This document shows positions 12,512-21,657 of a stretch of DNA of 64,000 nt, piece by piece. How positions within the stretch are numbered: position 1 is the first letter of the stretch; the number at the start of each line of letters is the position of its first letter. Source of the DNA: Turnera subulata. Its lineage: Eukaryota; Streptophyta; Magnoliopsida; Malpighiales; Passifloraceae. Where the stretch lies: the NCBI GenBank assembly GCA_028386065.3, contig JAKUCV010006269.1:62001-126000 (forward strand). The letters are read 5' to 3'. Below the pieces are notes generated by a model. The model was given only the letters and a program-made list of their open reading frames with translations, searched no databases and had not been told where the DNA came from. Made by a program: the position numbers and the translations under genes.

Positions 12512-13173
12512 TGCAGCATCCAGACTTTTAAAAGAGAGAGCACTAATAGAGGGTCTGGTCGACTAAGAATCACGATATAAGTTACCAAAAAATGTGACAG
12601 CCTCCTCTTTAATCTCATAAGGTTCAGTTAACTCCCGTATCCCCGATAATATACAATGAATACCTTTCTTCCTCCCCCTGCTACAAGCTCGTGTATGGAA
12701 GAACTTAGTGTTCCGGTCCCCAAGTGTACCCCGAGAAATCCGTGATTTTTGCTTCCAAATACTCTTTTTTGTTTCTCGCGAGTCAATAGATCAACCCGTA
12801 TCTCTGTCAGTTCTTTCTTTTCCTGCTCTGTCAAATCACGCTGCTCAAATAGCAACTCAAGATCATCAATCTTCTTTTGTAACTCCAAAACTGCAGAAAC
12901 AACATTCCCGAATACCCTCCTATTCCACTGTGCAAGACAAGTGCACAACATACTCAACTTTCTCAGAAAACAAAACTGAACAGGGAGTTCACATTCAATG
13001 TCCAACCACATCTTGCGTATAACCTCATCAAATTTCGGATAATCCCACCAGCAAGCAAGGAAGCGGAAGGGCTTAAACCCCTAATTAATCCGTTCTTGGC
13101 TTAGAATGAGAGGCCAATGATTCGAGAATCCTCTACTAGCCGTCTGAAGGGATAACGACGGTATCAGCAGACT

Positions 13174-13800
13174 CTAATCCACCTCAGCCATAACCCGATC
13201 AATTCGACTTGCAGTTACTGCATTAGCCCATGTGAAACTCCTCCCTTCTAAAGGAAACTCTAGTAGTGCCATTTTGTCCATGAAGCATTTCAAAGCCCGT
13301 CTACACAACCAACCACTCCTTCTGTCTGCCTCACACAAAGTTTCATTATAGTCACCCAACACCATCCAGGGAGAAGTAAAAGAAGCCTTCAAAGAAGCCA
13401 ATTCAGACCAGAGCCTTATTCGTTCATCCAAGTCAACAGGGGTGTAAATACAACAAAAGGAGAAAATAGTCTTTACTTGCATCGCTACACCCTCGGCCAG
13501 CAACCATCTCCTTCCACTTCTAAAGTTCGTACACTGAAACTCATCCCCATTCCACATGAACACGAGTCCTCCTGCCTGTCCCATCGAATTCACAGTTATA
13601 CACTCCAAATTTGGGGATGACCATATATTCCTACACCATATCTCATCGATGTCAGACTCTCTTGTATCACAAAGGAACAGAAAATTAGAGGAGTACCTTC
13701 GGATAAGTGATTGTAGATACAAGAGTTTCGAACCATACACTGACCCTCTAGAATTCCAAGAGAGGAGACTAAACATTCGCACGTGATACACTCCACTCAT
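13174..13800 (-). pseudogene. LINE-1 apurinic-type endonuclease domain
   Basis: This 208-codon frame begins ORF2. It shows the endonuclease/exonuclease/phosphatase fold motifs: LLSWNSRGSV at the start, LFLCDTRES (the catalytic Glu motif), SFCCIYTPVD, WMVLGDYNETL (GDYN motif) and SFTWAN with SRIDRVMA near the end. It would nick target DNA to prime reverse transcription. The frame is lost after 13174 (stop), and the reading continues with shifts into 12628-13011. Confidence 0.85.
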
Positions 13801-13944
13801 GTGCTTCCTTCTCTACTAAGTCCTTCGCCATGTTAACCACCTCATGTTGCTCCTTCTCAATGTCCCAACCCAGGAGATTCCCAATCGTGACAGTTTCTTG
13901 TGCCTCCATTTTTTAGAACGAGATTATTTGTTGTCGTGAGCTTT

Positions 13945-14885
13945 CTACCTGACTGAGTCTCTCGTTATTACGTCTGATATCTCCTGTGCTAGTAGTGTCA
14001 ATGGATGCAATACTTCCCATTTTTTGTACTTTTTAAAATTTCCTCCCCCATTCACCTTTCGTTCACGGATTGCCCTGGCTAGCCTCCTTTCCAAGAATTC
14101 AATGTATTTGGAGTCCGAAGCCTTGTCAAATTCCGAAGCAAAAGAATTGTCATCGTCTGTGGAGGTATCCCCATCGTCTGCTAGCTGAAAAGAATTATCC
14201 AAACCAGGTGTGGGAAGCACGACAGTTTGCCTTTGACGTCTCTGTTGATGTTTGGAAACCGGGCTGGGCCGCAAGGGTCCCCCTGTAATTGGGCTTGCAT
14301 TATCAGTCTCGTTATGAACCAAAAAGGGCCCAAACGAGTTGGAAACTGGAACAGCCATTGAGTTTGAATTCAATTTAGTAGGTTTTTTAGCATTGATTGG
14401 GCAAATTTTCCCCTGATCATGTTTGCCATTAGAGTGAGTTACAGACTTTCCAGAATCGAACCTCTGACCATCAGACCCATTACCGTCCCGAGATTGTCTC
14501 CCCTCAATCACGGGCATTAATTGGAAAGGGTCATCATCACCCACCGTATCCGCCCTTGATTGCCCCATTTCCTTTCTGGTTGTACTCCCGCCGGTGTTGC
14601 TCAGCGGAGACTCACTGGGAATCTCCTGTTCGGAGGCTGGTGGTGAGTTTCGGCCACCATCAGACTTGTAAGAAAATGCAACCCGTGGTATTTCAACAAC
14701 CCAAATTGAGCATCGTTCCTCTGCAACTGTCACCTCCATTTTCTTCTCAATGGTGTTTCCCCAAGTTGTCAGCACCTTAATTCGTGCCCCTCCAGACATA
14801 CTCTATGATCAGTCGCGGCATCCACACTAATTAGCTGCCCGAACATCGACCCGATGAGTGTAAAGAACTCTGAACATCAGGCCCG
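13945..14885 (-). pseudogene. LINE-1 ORF1 (gag-like), 5'-truncated
   Basis: The frame is open through the left TSD junction: about 28 codons precede the first Met at 14799 (motif GQLISVDAATDHRVCLEGAR). It then runs 284 codons with RIKVLTTWGN and CSIWVVEIPR, resembling the tail of the DUF4283-type RNA-binding region of plant LINE ORF1. A long polar, low-complexity linker follows, and a basic coiled segment near the C terminus (FLERRLARAIRERK). The N-terminal half of ORF1 was never copied. The product would bind LINE RNA. The frame has no internal stop. Confidence 0.7.
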
Positions 14886-14904
14886 ATGATTATTATTGTA
14901 TTTT

Positions 14905-15750
14905 AGAGCCCAAGGTTAATTTAATTAATTTTTTTGAACTTTATTTGGCTTAGAAACCCAATAAATAAATTAATGGAGTATCCATATAATTAGGCCCAGG
15001 CTTAGCACGAATGTTTTGACTTATTTACCTCTAATTTTCGTTGGAATAGTGGCCCAATTTAAGTTGGACTATTACTTTTCCTATTTTGTGGAGAAAAGTG
15101 GAATAATTGAAATCCTTGGTGTGTAGGTTAAGTAATTGAGAAAATAGGAATAATCTGTGGAGTTTTCAACAAGAAAAGGTTGCTTTTCTAGTCAGAGAGT
15201 CCCCACTTGGCGTGCAAGAAAAGGATTGGAAAGCATTAATGAAAACCCGGTCAAAATAGGAAAGGCGTGCACTATAGCTACGATCTTGGCGGATATCTTT
15301 AGTGCCTGGCGGTCATGTTGAGGCCTCTGGCAGCCTTGGCGGTCATCTTCTGGCTCCGGCGGACATCTTTCCCGATTTCGAAAATCTTTTGCTTTTTTCC
15401 TCTTTTCTTGACCTTAACTCTTAACCAATGGATTTAGGTGAAAACCTAAGATTAGGAAGCCTCCATGAACTTGCTTAAAGATGAAAACTAAGAAGACGTC
15501 CCAAGATAGCTCCCGAAGGCTTCAAAAGCCCTAATGGATGCAAGACAGATTAAGCTTACAAGGCCAATATGTGCCACCTACAATGATACCTATATTGCAT
15601 CAAGGGCCGCCCATCCCTCAACGGGATTCCTAATGCCTATGTGCCTTTCAAGAGGCTGTCAAAGTAGCACCAAAGGTCATCTTTTTCTTGATGAGGCACC
15701 TAAAGTCAAAGCTCCACTTCAAAAAATGATGATGTTGCAAAGCCACCAAT
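14905..15750. other. Spacer, possible Tat-like LTR or UTR debris
   Basis: No gene is supported. Removing LINE-1 joins this sequence to 9987. Between about 15280 and 15370 there are five degenerate copies of TGGCGGWCATCTT. A similar GGCGGTCATGG palindromic cluster lies in the Tat-like LTR at 60240-60330, so this may be a decayed relative; that link is an inference from a short motif. A 78-codon frame at 15534-15770 has no recognisable content. Confidence 0.35.
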
Positions 15751-15934
15751 GTAACTCACGAGTGGCCTAAAACAAAGATCCTACTACAGTCTAAAATAAA
15801 GGCCAACAGGTGTCCAATAAAGATAACCCACAGAGTGGTTTAAAACAAAGAACCTACTGCGATTCCGAAAAGAAGGCCCAGAGGTGCAAAAACACAAATA
15901 ACCCATGAAGTGGTTCCAAATAATGATCCTACTG
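15751..15934. repeat. Tandem repeat, ~72-75 bp, 2.5 copies
   Basis: Units start near 15751, 15823 and 15898. Each contains GAGTGGYYTAAAACAAAG or a variant, then ATCCTACT, an A-rich stretch and GGCCNACAGGTG or a variant. The third unit is cut off by the start of the element A LTR homology at 15935. The junction falls in a short shared phrase (AAGGMCC...GAGGTG), which looks like a microhomology breakpoint. Confidence 0.75.
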
Positions 15935-18111
15935 AAGGACCCGAGGTGAGCCACCATGGGTTAAAGAAGACCCGTGTAACGGGCGGGTCGACCCGGTAGC
16001 TTTGGACTCGACCCGGTATTGTGTTGGGCTTTTGGGACTTGTTGGGCTGGTGGCCACGAAATCAGATGGGCTGGCTCACCTGGGCTTGTCGCATGGGATT
16101 ATGCCTGGGTTTCTATTTAGGGCCTAGACTGGGTCTAAGTAATGGGTCTGGGCTGGTACTATTTGGCCCAGTCCGTTATTTAATAAAAATAAAAAAATAA
16201 ATGAAATACCTATATAATTATAAAATGTATTATCTGGAAAAAAATGTATATGGTTTTATAAATTATATAATTTCTAGAAAATAGACAGATTAATTAATTT
16301 GACAAGATATAATTATATCCTTTGAAAAAAAAATATAGAGTAAATAATACTTTTGGAAAGTATATATGTACGTTAACATAAATAATTTTGGAAAATAAAT
16401 TTTGGATAAAAATATATGTATGACAAATTTCTGTAAATATGGTATTTTATATTCTGAAAATATATATATAAGTTATTATTTTCTGGAAAAAATTGTTATA
16501 TGGTAAATAGTCTTATAAATACGTATTATTTTTCTGGAAATTAAGATAATTAAATTTGGAAATATATATATATATGGTACACATGATTTATATTTCTGAA
16601 ATATATAATTATTTCGATAATGTAATTGTTTGTTAAAGTATTTTATGTTAGAAATATATATGTGTATTTATAAATTCGTATTTATTTTCAGAAAATAAGT
16701 TCATGTGATTATACTTTCTGGAAATGGAGTTTTCTAAAGATAATAATACTTGGAAATTATATTTTGGAAGTATAATAATTTTTATGGAAATATTATGGAA
16801 AATATATACATATGTTATAAATTCCTGAAAAATTATGGTAATTATTATTTTGGGAAAAGTATAATTATTTTATGAAAATATTTTGAAAAAAGTTTTAATT
16901 AAAGTATGGTACCAAAATTATATTCGGATATACGTATGGTATAATATTTTCGGTAAAAGATGAAAATAAAGGATATGAACCGGGATGGGGTATTACGCAG
17001 TTTTGGCATCATAGTATACCGATTATGTGCATTTGTGTGTATATATTGTTTTGTGGTATAGGTTTGGATATCGGGCAGTTTCTCGAGGAGCCGGCTTTGG
17101 ACCGGATGTTGTCTTCGGAGTTGAGTAATCGGCCAAGGTGAGGATGGATTTCCTTCAATATGTGCCTGTATTACTCGGTTATTGTGTTTGATGGTTATTG
17201 CACTGTTTATGATTGCATTTGTTGTGATTGTTGTCGGGATGTTTATCCCAGTATTTTGATTTGGTATTTTTGGGTTGATTTATCCCCGTGTTGATTTTCT
17301 GGGTCTTTTGGTTCTAAGTATAAAATAGATTAATAATAAATTGTGATAAGGATGTTGATCCTTGATTTTGGATAGGGATGTTTATCCCGGTATTTTGGTT
17401 AGGGATGTCGATCCCTGTGATTTGATTTTGACGATGATAATATAATTGTCACGTGGTAAGTAGTGGTACGACTCGATGGTTTAAGACTGTTTCGTGGTGG
17501 CCTTGACCTGGGTTACTTGTGATAAGCATGTCTATGCTTGGGATGTCTATCCCGTGATTATTTTTGGGATGTCGATCCCTGAGTTCTCTGGATTTGTCTG
17601 GCACCCGGAATGTGGTTATTACCAGGTCTTACCCTAGCTTATCCGTGACGGGGCCCGGGAAAGATAAAATTGGAAATTGGATTTTATTTGAGTCTTTTGA
17701 TTTCTTTTATTTTGGTTGTTATGCCTGTATTCTTGACTTGAGTAATTTTAGTGTTCATATTGATTATCTTTCCTTCGTCGGTGAGCACTTCTTCCCGTAG
17801 GATGTGTTATTTGTGGTACAGGTTTGATGCATTCCAGACAGGCTGCGACGTTATCCCTTGGACAGGGCTTGGATCCATAGTTTGCATCTATGTTGCATAC
17901 AGTGTTTATGTGACTTATTAAGTCTTCCGCTGTGCATTATTTTCTTATTGTTGGGCCATTGGGCCGATTATGTCGTTATTGATGTTTTCTATTTTGGGCT
18001 ATTGAGCCCGAGTTCTGTTGTATACACTGTATGCTGGGCTTGTTTTGATTGTGTTGTCACAATTCCGGCACGTGTTTACTGTGTACGGTAAATACGGGTC
18101 GGGGCGTTTCA
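15935..18111 (+). repeat. Element A 5' LTR, truncated at its 5' side
   Basis: It aligns throughout with 25566-27770 at high identity, with small indels. The order is a GGGCTTTTGGG-type segment, ~800 bp of AT-rich DNA with repeated TCTGGAAA phrases, then a series of short hairpins (17236-17579), and finally the GGGGCGTTTCA end. Open frames inside (for example 17564-17800) are not conserved between the two copies and are not genes. Confidence 0.88.
17236..17579. repeat. Cluster of eight short hairpins in element A LTR
   Basis: Inverted repeats of 14-16 bp lie at 17236-17249, 17272-17286 (imperfect), 17348-17363, 17375-17388, 17401-17416, 17524-17539, 17540-17553 and 17566-17579. Most are GGGATG[TC]NNATCCC-like. 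Two keep the central GTTG or GTCT but swap both stem arms together (AAGGAT/ATCCTT and AAGCAT/ATGCTT). The cluster is retained in the 3' LTR (about 26867-27210). Confidence 0.8.
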
Positions 18112-18114
18112 TTT

Positions 18115-18126
18115 TGGTAGCGGAGC
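18115..18126 (+). other. Element A primer binding site-like sequence
   Basis: TGGTAGCGGAGC lies 3 bp after the LTR end. It differs at two positions from the initiator tRNA-Met PBS TGGTATCAGAGC. The same 12-mer follows LTRs of two other Ty3 elements in this window (24040-24051 minus and 52746-52757 plus). Confidence 0.7.
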
Positions 18127-18380
18127 GGGCGTTAGGTCTTGTTGGGAAGTCCTTGTGTGTTTGTTGTCCTTGTTTGCATAGTTCGCTCCATTTGTTATTA
18201 TTTTACATCATTTTAGTTAGTGCATTATGGATCCAGTCAAGGGACGCCAGCTGTCGCAGAACATACACATAAGAGGTAATGATGCCATGAATAAGCGAAA
18301 ATATAAATATTATTAATATTGCTAATATTATCATTACAAACATAGAAATTATATTGATATTTTATAAAAAAAGAATACAT

Positions 18381-19063
18381 TCATCGCCTTGGAACGACGT
18401 TGACCCTGAAGCTGTTGGGGTCATTGTTGATGTTGACCGTGATCCTGTCGCTCTATGAGAACCACATGCCGCCTGCGGTGTTCTGGCCAGGAGCTCGAAC
18501 CGGTTTGCTGCAGGGAACCGGAGTAGGATGAGACCGTGATCGTCATCAGGTTGCCACTGGGTCTCCGTGAGAAGAACCATGTTTGGCTTGTACTGGTTCT
18601 TCAGGTCCCTTAGGGTACGCGAGAACTCCTGGGAACGCCTAGTGACTCCTCTGCAGTTCCACACCAGCAGTCGGGCCTTTGGCCAAGTTGGAAGTAGCCG
18701 AGTCATTCTGGGCATGCTTTGGGCCGTCATCGAGAGTTGGTAGTAGGAACCTTGCTCCGGGAATTGGCAAGTGTACTCTAGGTTGAACTCCTGAAGTCTT
18801 TCGGAGATGAAGAACATCAAGGAGTTAGCCGAGCCGTAGAAGGAGGTCCTCAGAGTGCCATGGTCCTCCAGGAAGAACGTCTCTTCCATGGGAGTGACGA
18901 AGAATCTCGATGAGTAGAGTTCATCGACGAAGACCAGACGTGGCATTCTGCCGAGCTCGTTCGGTAGTTCCTCCGGACGCTCGTTGATCATGCTGTAGGC
19001 CAGACGGTTTCTTCTGCCTAGGTTGGCACCTTCGACAAAGAAGACGGATGATGGAGCAGGCAT
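18381..19063 (-). pseudogene. ORF B, copy 1: unknown domain fused to LINE-like endonuclease start
   Basis: I do not recognise the N-terminal ~145 residues (motifs FFVEGANLGRRNRLAYSM, VFVDELYSSRFFVTPMEETF, GSANSLMFFISERLQEF). Residues ~150-227 begin with LLVWNCRGVTRRSQEF and PNMVLLTETQW, the first two motifs of an AP-type endonuclease as in LINE ORF2, then stop. No later catalytic motif follows. A single-base deletion around 18440-18470 shifts the frame, and an in-frame TAG follows; the real end is at 18381, where the terminal residues match copy 2 (41857-42540). Length is 683 bp against 684 bp. It is GC-rich, is antisense to element A, and has a TATA box 109 bp upstream of the ATG. Confidence 0.75.
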
Positions 19064-19171
19064 CGTGTTTTGGAAGCGTAGGTATTTTGTTTTTCTGAGC
19101 GTTGTGGTTTTGTTTTTCTGAGCGGAGTTTGCTTTAGAATGCTTTTGATGATTTACACCTCACCGCTCCGT

Positions 19172-19179
19172 CTTTTATA
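19172..19179 (-). promoter_or_regulatory. TATA box of ORF B copy 1
   Basis: On the minus strand GAGTATAAAAGACGG places TATAAAAG about 109 bp upstream of the ORF B ATG (19063), leaving a leader of roughly 80 nt. The leader contains a duplicated phrase CTCAGAAAAACAAAA (two copies between 19084 and 19127). Confidence 0.6.
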
Positions 19180-19992
19180 CTCTTATGGGGAGCGTGTTTG
19201 CTGTTTTTGATTTTCAAGATTTTGCTTTTTGAAAATGTTGCCGTTGTTTCATTTATTGCTTTGTTACTTTATACGTTTTCGGGCTACAATGCCAGAGTTT
19301 TTCAGCCTTTTTCCATCTCATGATTTTCTTTCGCTCTGGCTACCTTGTCCTTTCTTTTTATGGTTTATCATTATTTTCTTGCATCTTTTATCACATGCAT
19401 TCATGACCGTTGAGGCTAGACTGATGGGACCATACCTCGAGTAGAGTGCATGTGTGACAAGGTCACACCTGTTCGGACATCGTGGAGAGATACGAGACTT
19501 GACAAACGTTTTTGGCTTATGCGGAAATGTGAACAAGTGGATAACGTTTCTTTCGAGGGACACAGGACGCTCTCGTGATCAACGCCTTGCGAGATAACAC
19601 ATGTCTTTTTCACGAGGGAAACCGACGTCACCGTTAGCTCCGTATGTCACGTTTCTCGGGATCGGGGATAGTTACGATCGATCTAGAGCGTCGAGCATGA
19701 AAACATGTTTTTGTTTTAATTTCTTTATGTTTTGATTCTGTTAAACGAGTTTTGTTTTGTTTTTAATTTCTTATGTTGGTTTTGCTTTCTTTTGTTGGTC
19801 CTATTTTTAACATATTAATGTTTGATTTTATTTTCCTTTTTGATGGTTTCATTTTGCTTTAATATTTTTTTTTTTCAGTTAAACACGATTTTCATATCTT
19901 AATAAGAAAAATCGTAATATAAGAGTTTTGATTTAAAAAGGAAACTTATTTTATTTATTTTATAACAGTTTTTCAACAGGAGAAGAAGTACT
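19180..19992 (-). promoter_or_regulatory. Region between ORF A and ORF B, likely upstream region of ORF B
   Basis: No coding frame is supported. The block 19430-19690 is less AT-rich than its surroundings and holds regulatory-looking sites: a perfect 17-bp palindrome GTGTGACAAGGTCACAC (19452-19468), a TGACGTC core (19624-19630, as-1/CRE-like) and TCACGTTT (about 19648). The remainder (19690-19980) is T-rich on the plus strand. That this drives ORF B is inferred from position. Confidence 0.4.
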
Positions 19993-20370
19993 CTATGGAG
20001 TTACTTGCTTCTCTAGATCTTTTACAAGTTTTTGGACGTTCTTCATGTGAGGGAAGAGTTCCGCGCACGCCAGTTCTATCTGCGCCACCGCCGAGCTGAT
20101 CTTCTCCAGTGAGACGTTCAGCTGCGTCAGCATCTGCTGCGGAGTGCTGCTTTCAGCAGTCGCCTTGCCCTTTCGATCCTCAGCTTTCTTGCCAGCACGC
20201 TTCTTTCGTCATTTTGGGGAGACGACCATGTGCTCTTTCAAGCCGATGATGTTGGTTTTGAACCGCTTCTTAGGAGGTTCTTCATCGGAGCTTGTCGGGA
20301 AGGCAGTGCCGCCGATGTAGCTGTTGTTCTTGGAGTCTGAGGTAGTTCGAGATCGGAGTGGAGAGTCCAT
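19993..20370 (-). pseudogene. ORF A: small basic protein with nuclear-signal and coiled-coil features
   Basis: A 126-codon frame (with stop) interrupted by one TGA at codon 54 (20209-20211). I do not recognise the family. The N-terminal third is Ser/Thr/Asp-rich and holds PPKKRFK; just after the TGA comes RKKRAGKKAEDRKGK. Both look like nuclear localisation signals. The C-terminal half (residues ~75-120) has heptad-like spacing of Leu/Ile/Val (LTQLNVSLEKISSAVAQIEL), suggesting a coiled coil. It lies upstream of ORF B in the same orientation, antisense to element A. Element B is inserted in its leader, 25 bp upstream of the ATG. It was probably intact before the single nonsense change. Confidence 0.55.
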
Positions 20371-20399
20371 GACTGTGTGTGAGTATGCCAGTCATGAGG

Positions 20400-20755
20400 T
20401 GATGCAAGTCACCTAGGCGAATTTGGAAACTTGAAGAATGATGCACGCCAAGGCGACCATGGAGGATGCAATGGTGTCAAGCATGGAATTTGGATGTATT
20501 CCAACAAGCTCAAAGTTCATAATCATAAGCTTACTTTCAGAGTCAAGTTCAAAATTCAAACTCACAAGAAATTTAAGAAGAGATGGAGATTAAAGTCAAG
20601 AACGCGAAGAACTCGTGCGGAAATTCCTGGAGCATGCAGTCTCGGAAATAAATTCATATCTCGAGCTCTACAACTCGGATTGCTGCGATCTTGGACTCTA
20701 TGGAAAGATAAGACGAAGATCTACAACTTTGATGTTGATCCCAGAAGCTGAATCT
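20400..20755 (+). repeat. Inverted LTR (U3) fragment at the left end of element B
   Basis: It matches the reverse complement of 21297-21657 nearly base for base, starting TGATGCAAGTCACC and ending GAAGCTGAATCTG. It directly abuts the TSD on the left. Together with 20756-21657 it forms a large inverted repeat with ~360-bp arms and a ~540-bp spacer. Open frames here (20431-20751) are antisense shadows of the element B ORF tail. Confidence 0.85.
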
Positions 20756-21657
20756 GTTTGTAATTCTATTCTTCATCTCCTAGACTCAATTAAGGAATAG
20801 GCAACAAAGGGATTAGAATCACAAGGAATTGAATAAACGCCACAAGCAAGAAACTTGATAAGTAAACTCAAACCCTAATATAAAACCAAGAGAATCCACT
20901 CTCGATCACGATTGAATCCACAATCAAAGAAAACCTCAAAGGGCAATTTTATTCACTCAAATCAACATCACGAAAACATAAAGTAGTAGTTCCTATTTAT
21001 ACTAGAACCCTAACCCTAATTCGGCATCAACCCCAAATCCTAGTCAAATTGGATTTTGACTTTGTCTCCAAGTTTGACACCTATTCTAACCCCAAATATA
21101 ACTAGGTTTTAATTGAATCCAACATTGAATCGAACTCAAATAAACCCAAACAACATAAACCCAAACTAATTAACTAAAGCCCGCAATAATTAAACCCAAT
21201 TACATGGACTTGACCCAAATTAAAAAAAAAAAAACAAAACTGAATTTTCGGACAGAATCTGTCCGTCGAATTAAAGTGCATTTTAAGTAAATCAAATGGC
21301 AGATTCAGCTTCTGGGATCAACATCAAAGTTGTATATCTTCATCTTATCTTTCCATAGAATCCAAGATCGCAGCAATCCGAGTTGTAGAGCTGGAGATAT
21401 GAATTTATTTCCGAGACTGCACGCTTCAGGAATTTCCCGCGCGAGTTCTTCGCATTCTTGACTTTAATCTCCATCTCTTCTTAAATTTCTTGTGAGTTCG
21501 AATTTTGGACTTGACTTTGAAAGTAAGCTTATGATTATGAACTTTGAGCTTGTTGGAATACATCCAAATTCCATGCTTGACACCATTGCATCCTCCATGG
21601 TCGCCTTGGCGTGCATCATTCTTAAAGTTTCCAAATTCGCCTAGGTGACTTGCATCA
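20756..21657 (-). repeat. Element B 3' LTR, lacking its U5 end
   Basis: On the minus strand it begins TGATGCAAGTC after the polypurine tract. It contains a TATA box (GTATAAATAGGA, 21002-20991) and runs to AGAATAGAATTACAAA, where the 5' LTR would go on for another ~165 bp. The segment 20759-20979 is a direct repeat of 24221-24435 in the other LTR. The U3 here is longer than in the 5' LTR, which has an internal deletion. Confidence 0.8.

Larger units (their letters stand above)
10001..14887 (-). mobile_element. LINE-1, L1-type non-LTR retrotransposon
   Basis: A minus-strand LINE with ORF1 remnant, endonuclease, reverse transcriptase and C-terminal zinc region in order. The 17-bp TSD GATTATTATTGTATTTT flanks it at 9988-10004 and 14888-14904. 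The poly(A) tail is the plus-strand T run at 10001-10009, which overlaps the TSD by a few T residues. At 4.9 kb it is nearly full length, but the 5' end falls inside ORF1, so it is 5'-truncated as in target-primed reverse transcription. The coding region has several frameshifts. There is no RNase H domain, unlike LINE-2 and LINE-3. Confidence 0.92.

Noticed and set aside
17564..18272. Hydrophobic frames in the element A 5' LTR
   Set aside because: The two LTR copies do not keep the frame, and it overlaps the LTR end and PBS.
18318..18332. Geminivirus-origin-like TAATATT phrase near ORF B
   Set aside because: The exact nonanucleotide and a flanking stem are missing and the stretch is simply AT-rich. 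No Rep-like gene is nearby.
20431..20800. Plus-strand frames at the left end of element B
   Set aside because: They are the inverted LTR copy read in the sense of the element B ORF tail, not a separate gene.
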